A program made the position numbers and the translations under genes. Shown in pieces: positions 15,899 through 23,941 of a stretch of DNA of 37,655 nucleotides. Origin of the DNA: an uncultured Methylococcaceae bacterium. Its GTDB lineage: Bacteria > Pseudomonadota > Gammaproteobacteria > Methylococcales > Methylococcaceae. The notes beneath the pieces are model-generated. The model did no database searches. It saw only the letters and a list, made by a program, of their open reading frames with translations, and was not told the origin of the DNA. Within the stretch, counting starts at the first letter, position 1. The number at the start of each line of letters is the position of its first letter. The stretch is taken from NCBI GenBank assembly GCA_903859815.1, contig CAIOOA010000307.1, positions 1 to 37,655 on the forward strand, given 5' to 3'.

Positions 15899-16735
15899 TC
15901 AAACTAACGCATTAACCCTTGGGAAATTCGCCATCTCCCATGCCAACATGACCCGCTTGCGGACTTTCCCACAGCCATAATTACCAATCACACCCGTCTC
16001 ACGAATTACCCGATGGCAAGGTATTACATAAGCCAGTGGGTTTTGCCCCACCGCCGTCCCCACTGCACGGGCGGCTTTGGGGTTTTTGATTTTTGTAGCT
16101 AGGCTTCCATAGCTGACGAGCGTTCCGGGCTGGATTTGCAATAAAGCCCGCCACACTTGGATTTGAAATGGGGTGCCTTTGACATAAGCTTGGCGTCGGT
16201 GTACGTCGTTGGGATGCTGAAATATGATGCCAACCAACCGGGAGGCAAAGCTGTCGTCACGTTGGAATATTGCTTTCGGCCAATTCCCCACCATCCAGGC
16301 CCATTTAACCGCGTCTTCGGCAGGCTCACCAAATGATAGATGGCAGATGCCACGCGGGCATTCCCCAATCAAACACCTTCCAAACGGGCTGTCGGCAAAG
16401 CCGGCGGTAATCGTCCAGTCTTCACCCGCCACAGTTAATTGACCGGGCGAGGCTGCTTCCAGCTTCAAGCATAGATTTTGCCACTGGCTAGGACCCTCTG
16501 AAGGCTCGAAGTCCAACGCAGCATCCAAATACCTGTTTCCCTCGCCCAACAATGCCTTGGCATTGGATAGCGTGAGGCAGGGCAAAATATCTTTGGGCGT
16601 GATCCCCGCCCAAACCGAAAACAGCCTGTGGAAATCGACTTGGCTCAAGCCTGCATAGTCCGCCAAATTGGGTTGTTCGGCATGGGATTCAGTAAGGGAC
16701 TGGATAACCTGAGCAATGCGGTTGTAATCATTCAT
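15899..16735 (-). CDS. Ada/Ogt-type methylated-DNA-cysteine methyltransferase
   Basis: 278 residues from ATG at 16735, preceded by GGGGGA; an upstream ATG at 16759 adds eight residues. The C-terminal half is the O6-methylguanine methyltransferase domain with the acceptor cysteine in IPCHRV (C240), plus YGSLATKI and GNYGCG. The N-terminal part resembles an AraC-type HTH (QPNLADYAGLSQVDFHRLF, ITPKDIL). The zinc-binding Ada N-domain that senses phosphotriesters is absent, so it is Ada-like but not a full Ada. It repairs O6-methylguanine in a suicide reaction. Confidence 0.9.
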   Translation of the reverse strand: MNDYNRIAQVIQSLTESHAEQPNLADYAGLSQVDFHRLFSVWAGITPKDILPCLTLSNAKALLGEGNRYLDAALDFEPSEGPSQWQNLCLKLEAASPGQLTVAGEDWTITAGFADSPFGRCLIGECPRGICHLSFGEPAEDAVKWAWMVGNWPKAIFQRDDSFASRLVGIIFQHPNDVHRRQAYVKGTPFQIQVWRALLQIQPGTLVSYGSLATKIKNPKAARAVGTAVGQNPLAYVIPCHRVIRETGVIGNYGCGKVRKRVMLAWEMANFPRVNALV

Positions 16736-16914
16736 GAGTCCCCCTGCCACGAAAGGCATTTAGAAAAGATTGCCAATTGCAGGCCATTGGTTTGGTAGAA
16801 TGGGAATGTGGCGTTGGTTAAGGTGAAAGATTAACTTTGGCGAAACCGTGTACTCATAGATTAGGTTTAAAGGTATAGTTGTTTCCATTCAAAAGTTTGG
16901 AAGTCAGTCTAAAT

Positions 16915-18078
16915 TTACAGATTTTTGAAGAAATCTTTATGTTTTCCAGCCATTAATTCAATTTTTTGGATTTCCCTATTAACAACTGCCCCACACTTGT
17001 GCGCCAGAAAATCATGATAATTGAGTAATATACAAAATTTAATTGGTTTGAATAAGATAATTACCTTCCCTTCGCCAATTTTATTCAAATCTTTTTGGGT
17101 AAGATTTTCGCTAGTAGCGATATGAACAGAACAAATTAAATTCATCCCAATGTTTATTACTAATGAAATAAAGTTTTCAATTGGAACAATAATCAAAGTT
17201 ACAGCATTTTCAAGGCCAGTTGATGATTTGAATTTACTATCATATACATTAGATAAAATAGGCACGCCTCTAATATTAGTTGGTGGATCGTTTTCTTTGA
17301 GCCAAAGTGTTTTATTTAATTCATTTGCATAAAGCGTTTCAAGAGATTTAAGTCCAAATAAAGCGTATGCAATTCCAATACTTATCTTTGCCAAAAAACG
17401 AAAATCAAATTTTGTGTAGACATTTAGCTGATGATGTCGATCATTGATTCCTGAGCAAACATCGTTAAAAAAATCGATACGCTTTTGGTCAGTTATATCC
17501 GGTTTAGAAAAACCAATATCGCTTGGGTTTGCACCACTAACGTATGTGCACATTATTTTTTTAACTTTTCTACGATCTTTGAATGCATCAGAAAACGTTA
17601 GCCAAGATAACTGTGGGAATTTCTGGGAACGTTCAGAGAATAGAAAATACGCACGGGTTTCGATTGTTTTCGCAGTTCTTGGGTTTCCACCCATATACCA
17701 GTAAAGACGATTATCATTTGGTCGTAACCAATAAATTTGTTCGCCCAATGAACCTAGCCAAGCTTCGCAGATTTCTGACTCCTCTTTCATATCTGGTGGT
17801 TTCAAATCAGATGGCCCCATACACAACAAAGGTAGGCCAATTGGATTATTAGTGTCAAAAAATGCAAAAAACATTTCTGTCAAGGCACTATACACTGCAA
17901 AGTTTTTTTTAAATCCAGCATCAACAAAAAGACCAAGGTTACTGTTGCATTTATCGCATACCGCTTTAATTTTATATAAATCAGGTGCATAAGCACCACC
18001 TAAGAATTTTGGAATTACATGTTCAAGAGTAAAATCATCATCACGCTTGATTTCTCTACAATATATACATGTTTTCAT
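16915..18078 (-). CDS. HNH endonuclease-like protein with unknown C-terminal region
   Basis: 387 residues. The first 50 are a zinc-ribbon HNH module: C4 and C7 in CIYC, EHVIPKFLGG with H20, and C41 and C44 in CDKC. About 340 residues follow with no motif I recognise; they contain hydrophobic beta-rich stretches. The gene is clearly AT-rich against its neighbours, a sign of horizontal transfer. Such large HNH proteins often sit in restriction or defence regions, but no partner gene is adjacent, only a 515-bp gap upstream. Function unassigned. Confidence 0.75.
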   Translation of the reverse strand: MKTCIYCREIKRDDDFTLEHVIPKFLGGAYAPDLYKIKAVCDKCNSNLGLFVDAGFKKNFAVYSALTEMFFAFFDTNNPIGLPLLCMGPSDLKPPDMKEESEICEAWLGSLGEQIYWLRPNDNRLYWYMGGNPRTAKTIETRAYFLFSERSQKFPQLSWLTFSDAFKDRRKVKKIMCTYVSGANPSDIGFSKPDITDQKRIDFFNDVCSGINDRHHQLNVYTKFDFRFLAKISIGIAYALFGLKSLETLYANELNKTLWLKENDPPTNIRGVPILSNVYDSKFKSSTGLENAVTLIIVPIENFISLVINIGMNLICSVHIATSENLTQKDLNKIGEGKVIILFKPIKFCILLNYHDFLAHKCGAVVNREIQKIELMAGKHKDFFKNL

Positions 18079-18593
18079 TTGAAGTACTATTTAATTGATT
18101 GTGTAAATCTGTTAGATTCATCTTTGAACCACAAAAGTCTATGCAAGTAGAATATTAAATGTGCATGTTTAAAATAGGTTAACAAGCCATCATTGAAAAT
18201 CCATCGTTCCACCTCCACGGTTCATCGATCAACTTCACAGATGCACTCTTGAAGTTTTGTGGATCATCGATTTACCTAAAAGGTCTATAAAATAAGCTTT
18301 CAGATACATCCATGAACCTTTAAGCCACATCTTTCCATTGAAAAGATACGTCACTAAATCTTAGGATTATACCGATTGACCTTTTTAATGGCTAGTTCCA
18401 TTGATGACATTAGAATTCGCTTAGGCTAGATCATCCGAGCTACAAACATTTGCTTAATTAGCTAACTTGTCCCGACCAATACCTTTCACTAAATATCTCC
18501 TCCATCATCCACGAACAAGTCCCAAGGAATATATTCAATCCCTTCCCTGAAACCGCTAATGTCTAGGGTTTACTCTGCCAATCAACATGACAA
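18079..18593. other. Gene-free AT-rich stretch
   Basis: 515 bp between two minus-strand accessory genes. No reading frame of useful length, RNA gene or clear long inverted repeat is visible. The base composition resembles the HNH gene next to it, so it may be decayed transferred DNA or a long leader. Confidence 0.5.
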
Positions 18594-19907
18594 TTATGCT
18601 GCCTCATCTTCAAGAAAATCCCGATCTATTCGTTTATGATTCACTAACAAAGTACTGACCGTGCGTTCAGAGACTTGAAAATGGTGCGCCGCATCATCTA
18701 TTGCTTCAGATGAATAATCACCGTTTAGGTTTTCGTCCAATGCCTCGAAAGGACATAGGAGTTCCGCAGCGAATGCACGTTGCAATTTTTGCCGATAAGT
18801 ATAGGATTTGCTAGCTAGTGATAAAGGTTCACTTAACCCACTAGAAAGATAGTCGCCGAGTAAACGGGCAAGATCGAATCGCCGATTAGTTTCCCATCGT
18901 GAACGAAGCACAGTACGACAGACACCATCATTCTCGCTTTCAAGGCTAAAGGAAAGCCCTATATTTTGATTTGATGATTTTGGATTAATGATTTCTTCCG
19001 AAACTCCGCATAATTCGGAAAGTTGGTTATTAGTGATGGGGTTATTTCCTAGTCGTTGTTGTTCGCGTAACTTATTAGCCACCAAGTAACCACGCTTCCA
19101 AGCCGGCAATTCCTCGCAAGGCGGTAAATCATCAATGGTAAGCCTAACCCTATCTCCAAGCTTAGTCTCACTTCCAAGTTTTCTTGCCAAATCTCGGATT
19201 TCACTGGCTGTCGTGACGTGATTTCCCGAAATTTGGGCAGCCGCCAACTCATGAACGGCGTCTGTTCCAACAATGCTTGCATCCATTAGCAGTTGCTCGA
19301 TTTGTTCTGGATTTCCTTGGTCAGGGTCTATGCCAAGTAACGCCTCAATTCGCCGTCTTGCAGAGAGATTTGGATCTGCCCGTTCGTCACAAACATCCGC
19401 CCATATTCGATCAAAATTTGTCTCAGAAATATTGCCCTCCCGTAACTTTCCCTGCACTTGGCCCATGAAACTATCCACTGCTGCCTCAAAAATACGCGAC
19501 GGCAAAACCACTGTATGTTTGGCAGTGAAACGAAAGGCTGCGAATCCTTGTGGGCATGTCGGGTTTGCTATCACAACTGTCCTTTCTCGATCTGAGTAAA
19601 CAGTAATATTCGGCCACAAATAGCCCTCACCGACGGTTGAAAGTCGATGAGCGAATGCCCAATCATTTGATGGATGATCGTATCTAGGCTCGACAGTTAG
19701 TCGCCACCAGTTCCAAGCCAACCATTCTGCGAGTGGGTACCCGGATACCAATGGGCCTTGACGACTACAATTAATAAATCCGTCAAAACCCTCTGCCATC
19801 GCTACAGTATTATTTTTTATGGAAAGCAAACCAAAGCAAGCACATTCTTCAGCAGAACCTTCCAAAAGGTGCCTCCATTGCATTTCGATACTAAAATTCA
19901 CGTTCAT
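18594..19907 (-). CDS. ImmA/IrrE-like C-terminal domain protein, catalytically degenerate
   Basis: 437 residues from ATG at 19907, which forms an ATGA overlap with the upstream stop; an ATG at 19919 is also possible. The last 120 residues resemble the ImmA/IrrE metallopeptidase fold: RRFDLARLLGDYL sits where the HExxH helix normally is, then RAFAAELLCPFEAL and HFQVSERTVSTLLVNH (an HTH-like end). The zinc-binding HExxH is absent, so it is probably not an active protease. The N-terminal 300 residues are unassigned. It is coupled to the 145-residue gene, forming a two-gene unit of unknown function. Confidence 0.65.
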   Translation of the reverse strand: MNVNFSIEMQWRHLLEGSAEECACFGLLSIKNNTVAMAEGFDGFINCSRQGPLVSGYPLAEWLAWNWWRLTVEPRYDHPSNDWAFAHRLSTVGEGYLWPNITVYSDRERTVVIANPTCPQGFAAFRFTAKHTVVLPSRIFEAAVDSFMGQVQGKLREGNISETNFDRIWADVCDERADPNLSARRRIEALLGIDPDQGNPEQIEQLLMDASIVGTDAVHELAAAQISGNHVTTASEIRDLARKLGSETKLGDRVRLTIDDLPPCEELPAWKRGYLVANKLREQQRLGNNPITNNQLSELCGVSEEIINPKSSNQNIGLSFSLESENDGVCRTVLRSRWETNRRFDLARLLGDYLSSGLSEPLSLASKSYTYRQKLQRAFAAELLCPFEALDENLNGDYSSEAIDDAAHHFQVSERTVSTLLVNHKRIDRDFLEDEAA

Positions 19908-20341
19908 CGTTGTTTCCATTCATATAGTACAACATCACGCATATTTTTCTCCGTCGCTTCGTCCAAACGGTAACCATGATAACCATCATTTCCAGTTTTT
20001 GCTTCATAAACTTCGCCCTTTTCATCAACTGCCCAAACAAATTTTGGCAAGCCAATTTCATCGCGACAAATACTTACCATGCATTTGCGAACTCCTGAGA
20101 TGAATAGCCTTTGCGCTTCTTCTAGCGAGATGGATCGCAGGTCATCACAAAGCGACCCGTTGGGTCTTGGGTTAGTCTGTGGATGAAACCTGTAGTTGGA
20201 AGGAAAGCGTTTATGCTTTGCGCTGCCTACATAACGTGAATTTCTCAGCAATATATCCTGTTCTTCCAAACTAAGTGAATTTTGCTGTGCAATCCTGCGC
20301 CTTGGATCATTAGATTGGCGCTTACCTAAGCGGTTTGTCAT
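19904..20341 (-). CDS. Conserved 145-residue protein paired with ImmA-like gene
   Basis: 145 residues, no signal peptide or membrane helix. A central RYVGSAKHKRFPSNY motif and NPRPNGSLCDD, followed by ISGVRKCMVS and FVWAVDEKGEVYEAKTG, recall small proteins often found beside ImmA/IrrE-like genes on accessory islands. It overlaps the downstream gene by 4 bp, so the two are probably co-translated. I do not know its function; a toxin-antitoxin or regulatory role is only a guess. Confidence 0.6.
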   Translation of the reverse strand: MTNRLGKRQSNDPRRRIAQQNSLSLEEQDILLRNSRYVGSAKHKRFPSNYRFHPQTNPRPNGSLCDDLRSISLEEAQRLFISGVRKCMVSICRDEIGLPKFVWAVDEKGEVYEAKTGNDGYHGYRLDEATEKNMRDVVLYEWKQR

Positions 20342-20376
20342 GTTCTTTCAGCCCGCGTTTTGCCATGCTGGGGTCT

Positions 20377-20402
20377 GGTTCCCACGCCAAAGCGCGGGAA
20401 CC
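20377..20402. repeat. GGTTCCC palindrome between accessory patch and pfp
   Basis: GGTTCCC-A-CGC / GCG-C-GGGAACC with a 4-nt loop: ten paired bases and one mismatch. It lies 12 bp past the pfp stop and before the start of the 145-residue gene. No T-run follows on either strand. It looks like one of the GTTCCC...GGGAAC palindromic repeats dispersed in many gammaproteobacterial genomes, but might serve as a transcription stop. Confidence 0.6.
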
Positions 20403-20413
20403 AAAGTGGGAAT

Positions 20414-21643
20414 TTAGTGACTCACCGCCACCTTGCCGCCTTTCTTCTGTCCAATGGCTTTCAACAGTTCGACAAACCAAGGCGTGTCGATGTCAAACGG
20501 CTTGCCGCCTTTGATGCGGGGGAATTCAATGGCGCGGAGGATGTTGCCATTGTCTTCGTCATGGCCGATCACGCCGGGCTCGCGGCGCAGGGCGCACTCC
20601 ACCGCCAAATCCGTGCAGGATTTGATTAGGCGAATGTCTTCGATATTGGACGCGGAAGCACGGGCATAGTAGCCGGATTTCTGCACCAAGGTTTTTTCCG
20701 CACCGAGCATTTGCGCGAACTGCTCGCCAAACCATTTGCCGGGGTTGACGGCATCGAGCTTGATGTGTCCAAATGCATCACGCGGCACTTCTTGGCCTTT
20801 GGCTTGCATTTCGGCAACAATCGCTTCCACGCCTGCGCCTTCGGAGATGAAAATGTTCACGTTGTCGACAGTGTCCATGACTTTACGCAGACGTTCCGCC
20901 TCGGCGGCGAGGTCGATTTCCATTTCCGGTACAAACACGGCATGAATTTCATAGCTTTCGCGGGTCAGTCCCAGTCCGGGCAACCATTCTTCCCGATCCA
21001 GCAGTTTGCGGTATTCCGATGCGGTGGCGGCGGTCAACCAACCACAGTTGCGGCCCATAACTTCGTGTACGATCAACATGCGCGGATTGGAATTGTTTTC
21101 CGCAACAGCATTGCGGAAATAACGTGCGCCTTGTTCGGCGGCGGTCCAAGCACCCAGAGACTGCTTGATGGGGAACACGTCGTTGTCCACCGTTTTCGGC
21201 AAGCCGATCACGGTCAAGCCATAATTGTTTTTTTGCAGGAATGCCGCCAAATCGGCAGCGGCAGTGTTGGTATCGTCCCCGCCGATGGTGTGCAGAATGT
21301 CCACGCCGTCTTTAATCAATTGGTCGGCGGCGACTTTCTGCGGGTCTTGGCCTTCCTTGACCAATCCGCGCTTGATGCAGTCTTTGACATTGGTTAGCTT
21401 GACGCGGCTATTGCCGATGGGCGACCCACCGAATTTATGCATCAAGCCGGCCTTGGCGCGGATTTCCGGGGTGACCGGATAGGAATCGCCGAGCAACAAG
21501 CCCTTGTAACCACTGCGATAGCAGATGATTTCGATGCTAGGGTCAATCTCGTTGTAGCGTTCGATGAGCCCGCCAACAGCAGAGCTAAGGCAAGGGGCCA
21601 AGCCACCGGCGGTGAGGATTGCGACTTTCTTTGGTTTACTCAT
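20414..21643 (-). CDS. pfp: PPi-dependent 6-phosphofructokinase
   Basis: 409 residues. It phosphorylates fructose 6-phosphate (in methanotrophs also sedoheptulose 7-phosphate or ribulose 5-phosphate) using pyrophosphate, reversibly. GGDDT at 121-125 with an Asp in place of the Gly of ATP-dependent enzymes, and PKTVDND at 149-155 with its Lys, are the residues that specify PPi. FGGSPIGNSR and HEVMGRNCGWLTA also fit. In type I methanotrophs this enzyme replaces the ATP-dependent one, which supports the assignment of the organism. It stands alone on the minus strand, divergent from the Bat genes. Confidence 0.94.
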   Translation of the reverse strand: MSKPKKVAILTAGGLAPCLSSAVGGLIERYNEIDPSIEIICYRSGYKGLLLGDSYPVTPEIRAKAGLMHKFGGSPIGNSRVKLTNVKDCIKRGLVKEGQDPQKVAADQLIKDGVDILHTIGGDDTNTAAADLAAFLQKNNYGLTVIGLPKTVDNDVFPIKQSLGAWTAAEQGARYFRNAVAENNSNPRMLIVHEVMGRNCGWLTAATASEYRKLLDREEWLPGLGLTRESYEIHAVFVPEMEIDLAAEAERLRKVMDTVDNVNIFISEGAGVEAIVAEMQAKGQEVPRDAFGHIKLDAVNPGKWFGEQFAQMLGAEKTLVQKSGYYARASASNIEDIRLIKSCTDLAVECALRREPGVIGHDEDNGNILRAIEFPRIKGGKPFDIDTPWFVELLKAIGQKKGGKVAVSH

Positions 21644-21890
21644 GGTATGTGTCTTTGTTTTGTGGTTTGATTGAAGGGATGGAACGAAAACGCTTATTTT
21701 GCCATGTCACCACTTGAACATTCACGGAATTTTTGTTTAATTCACTGATATTGCGCAATGGATGCAATAATTGGGCGTTTCAAAACTTGCTTTGGCCATC
21801 AAACCGGCCTTTGATATTCAAGTTTTAGGTCGATGCCAGGCATCGGTTATTCTTAAGAATTCAACTATCACTGTTTCAAACTATACAACA

Positions 21891-23717
21891 ATGTCCGAAT
21901 TCCATTTTCTTAGACCGCTTTGGTTGCTCGCCCTGATCCCACTCGCGGGCTTAAGCTGGCAAATGATCAAGTTAGGGCGGGAAGGCGGGGATTGGCGGCG
22001 AGTCTGCGACCCGGCCTTATTGCCTTACATCCTTGTCCATGACAGCGGCGGCAAACCAGCGCGACGTGCCTCTTGGTTGTTTACTTTGGGTGGCTTGCTT
22101 GCCATTCTCGCCTTGGCAGGACCCGTATGGGAAAGGCTGCCCGTACCGGCATTCCGCAATGAGGCCGCATTGGTCATCGCCTTGGACTTGTCACACATTA
22201 TGGAAGCCACTGATATTAAACCGAGTCGCTTGGGTAGGGCACGTTATAAAATCGCTGATTTGTTGAAACAACGCAAGGATGGCCTGACCGCCTTGTTGGT
22301 CTATTCGGGTGATGCCTTCACGGTGACTCCATTGACCGACGATACCGGCACGATCAATTCCCAACTTTCCGCACTCACCAGTGACCTGATGCCCGTCCAA
22401 GGCAGCCGGCCCGAACTCGCTTTGGAATTGGCCGGACGCTTGCTTAAGCAAGCTGGCTTGACCCGAGGGGACGTGCTGCTCATCACCGATGGCGGAAGTT
22501 TAGGCAAGGCTTTTGATGCTGCGAAAAAACTCAATTCACAAGGTTACAAAGTGTCTGTGTTAGGAGCCGGTAGTGAAGAAGGGGCTCCCGTGCCTCTTCC
22601 TGAAGGGGGGTTTTCGCTGGACAACAAGGGCAATATCAAAATTTCCAAGCTGGCAGAGCCTGCTTTGCGACAATTGGCAGAAGATGGCGGCGGGATTTAT
22701 CGGAAATTGAGCATCGACAATTCGGATTTGTCTACATTGCTCCCTTTTTTAGGCCAGCAGGGGAATCCTGCCCAGTTAGGCGAGGAAGGCAAAGGCACTA
22801 TCATCCAGCAATGGGAAGAGCGCGGGGTTTGGCTATTGCTATTGCTGTTGCCGATTGCCGCCTTGTCGTTTAGACGGGGCTACTTGGCCGTTTTGGCTCT
22901 ATTGGTGTTGCCATTGCCAGAAACCGTCAAGGCCATGGAATGGAAAGACTTATGGAAAACGCAGGATCAGCAAGCGAGTGAGGCATTCCAACAGGGCGAT
23001 GCTGCCAAGGCCGCTGAATCCTTTGCGAACCCTGCTTGGAAGGCCGCTGCCCAATATAAAGCCGAGCAGTTCGAAGAAGCCAGCAAGACCTTGCAGGGGC
23101 AAGAATCCGCCGATGCCAAATATAACCTAGGCAACTCTCTTGCCAAATTAGGGCAATATCCCCAAGCCATTGCGGCTTACGACAAAGCGCTGAAGTTGGA
23201 CCCTAAGCATGAAGATGCCCGTTATAACAAAGAATTAGTCGAAAAAGCCATGAAGGAACAGCAAGAGCAGGAAAAGGACAAAAATCAGTCGGGCGACCAA
23301 GACCAACAACAAAACAAGGATCAACAGCAGAAAAAAGGCGATCAACAACAAGGGAAAGACCAGAAACAGGACGACCAGCAAAAGCAGCAGGACCAGTCCA
23401 AATCTAAAGAGGATCAACAGCAGCAAGGGCAGCAGGACGACCAAAAGAGCCAAGATAACCAACAGGATCAGGCTGCTCAACAAGGCGAACAGCAAAAGCC
23501 TGAAGAGAAGCAAAGCGAAGACGCTCAAGCGATGGACCAGCGCCCGTCTGACCAACAAGAAGAGGAAAAAAAGGCGATGGAAAGTGCTGACATGCAAAAA
23601 AACGAAGACAATCAGGCCGTCGAACAATGGTTGAGGCGTATCCCGGATGACCCTGGCGGTTTGCTACGGAGAAAATTTGCCCTCCAATATCAACAAAGGC
23701 AAAATCGCCAGAAATAA
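21891..23717 (+). CDS. BatB/BatC-like VWA and TPR protein
   Basis: 608 residues from ATG at 21891, chosen because it opens directly with the N-terminal membrane anchor (MSEFHFLRPLWLLALIPLAG). Next are a second helix (LFTLGGLLAILALAGPVW), a von Willebrand factor A domain at about 95-270, a helix near 310, TPR repeats (YNLGNSLAKLGQYPQAIAAYD) and a Gln/Lys/Asp-rich low-complexity tail. The MIDAS motif reads D99-L-S-H-I103 rather than DxSxS. It joins the BatB and BatC arrangements in one protein. These proteins go with MoxR ATPases and BatD in envelope stress or enzyme maturation; MoxR is not in the window. Confidence 0.82.
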   Translation: MSEFHFLRPLWLLALIPLAGLSWQMIKLGREGGDWRRVCDPALLPYILVHDSGGKPARRASWLFTLGGLLAILALAGPVWERLPVPAFRNEAALVIALDLSHIMEATDIKPSRLGRARYKIADLLKQRKDGLTALLVYSGDAFTVTPLTDDTGTINSQLSALTSDLMPVQGSRPELALELAGRLLKQAGLTRGDVLLITDGGSLGKAFDAAKKLNSQGYKVSVLGAGSEEGAPVPLPEGGFSLDNKGNIKISKLAEPALRQLAEDGGGIYRKLSIDNSDLSTLLPFLGQQGNPAQLGEEGKGTIIQQWEERGVWLLLLLLPIAALSFRRGYLAVLALLVLPLPETVKAMEWKDLWKTQDQQASEAFQQGDAAKAAESFANPAWKAAAQYKAEQFEEASKTLQGQESADAKYNLGNSLAKLGQYPQAIAAYDKALKLDPKHEDARYNKELVEKAMKEQQEQEKDKNQSGDQDQQQNKDQQQKKGDQQQGKDQKQDDQQKQQDQSKSKEDQQQQGQQDDQKSQDNQQDQAAQQGEQQKPEEKQSEDAQAMDQRPSDQQEEEKKAMESADMQKNEDNQAVEQWLRRIPDDPGGLLRRKFALQYQQRQNRQK

Positions 23718-23941
23718 CAGCGATTTTTGGATTCATGAAAGGCTTAACTTACTATGAAGTTAGAGAGTTCGACAATATGACAATGGCAGATCAAAGCAGC
23801 AAGCTCGCAGCAGGAATCCTCAGCAAAGTAAGCGGGGAAACAGCATGGAATCCCGAATTCCCTTTAGCCTTGCTTCGCTCAAGACAAGCTTTATCAGGGC
23901 TTGGGCAGTTACGGGCCTGTGAAAACATCACCCGACTTGTC

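Noticed and set aside
19220-19270. HELAA in the 441-residue protein as a zinc protease HExxH
   Set aside because: The motif lacks its second histidine and lies far from the ImmA-like region.
23235-23627. A 130-codon minus-strand frame rich in Leu, Val and Phe
   Set aside because: It is the complement of the Gln/Lys-rich low-complexity tail of the VWA-TPR protein, which gives Leu/Phe runs by base composition.
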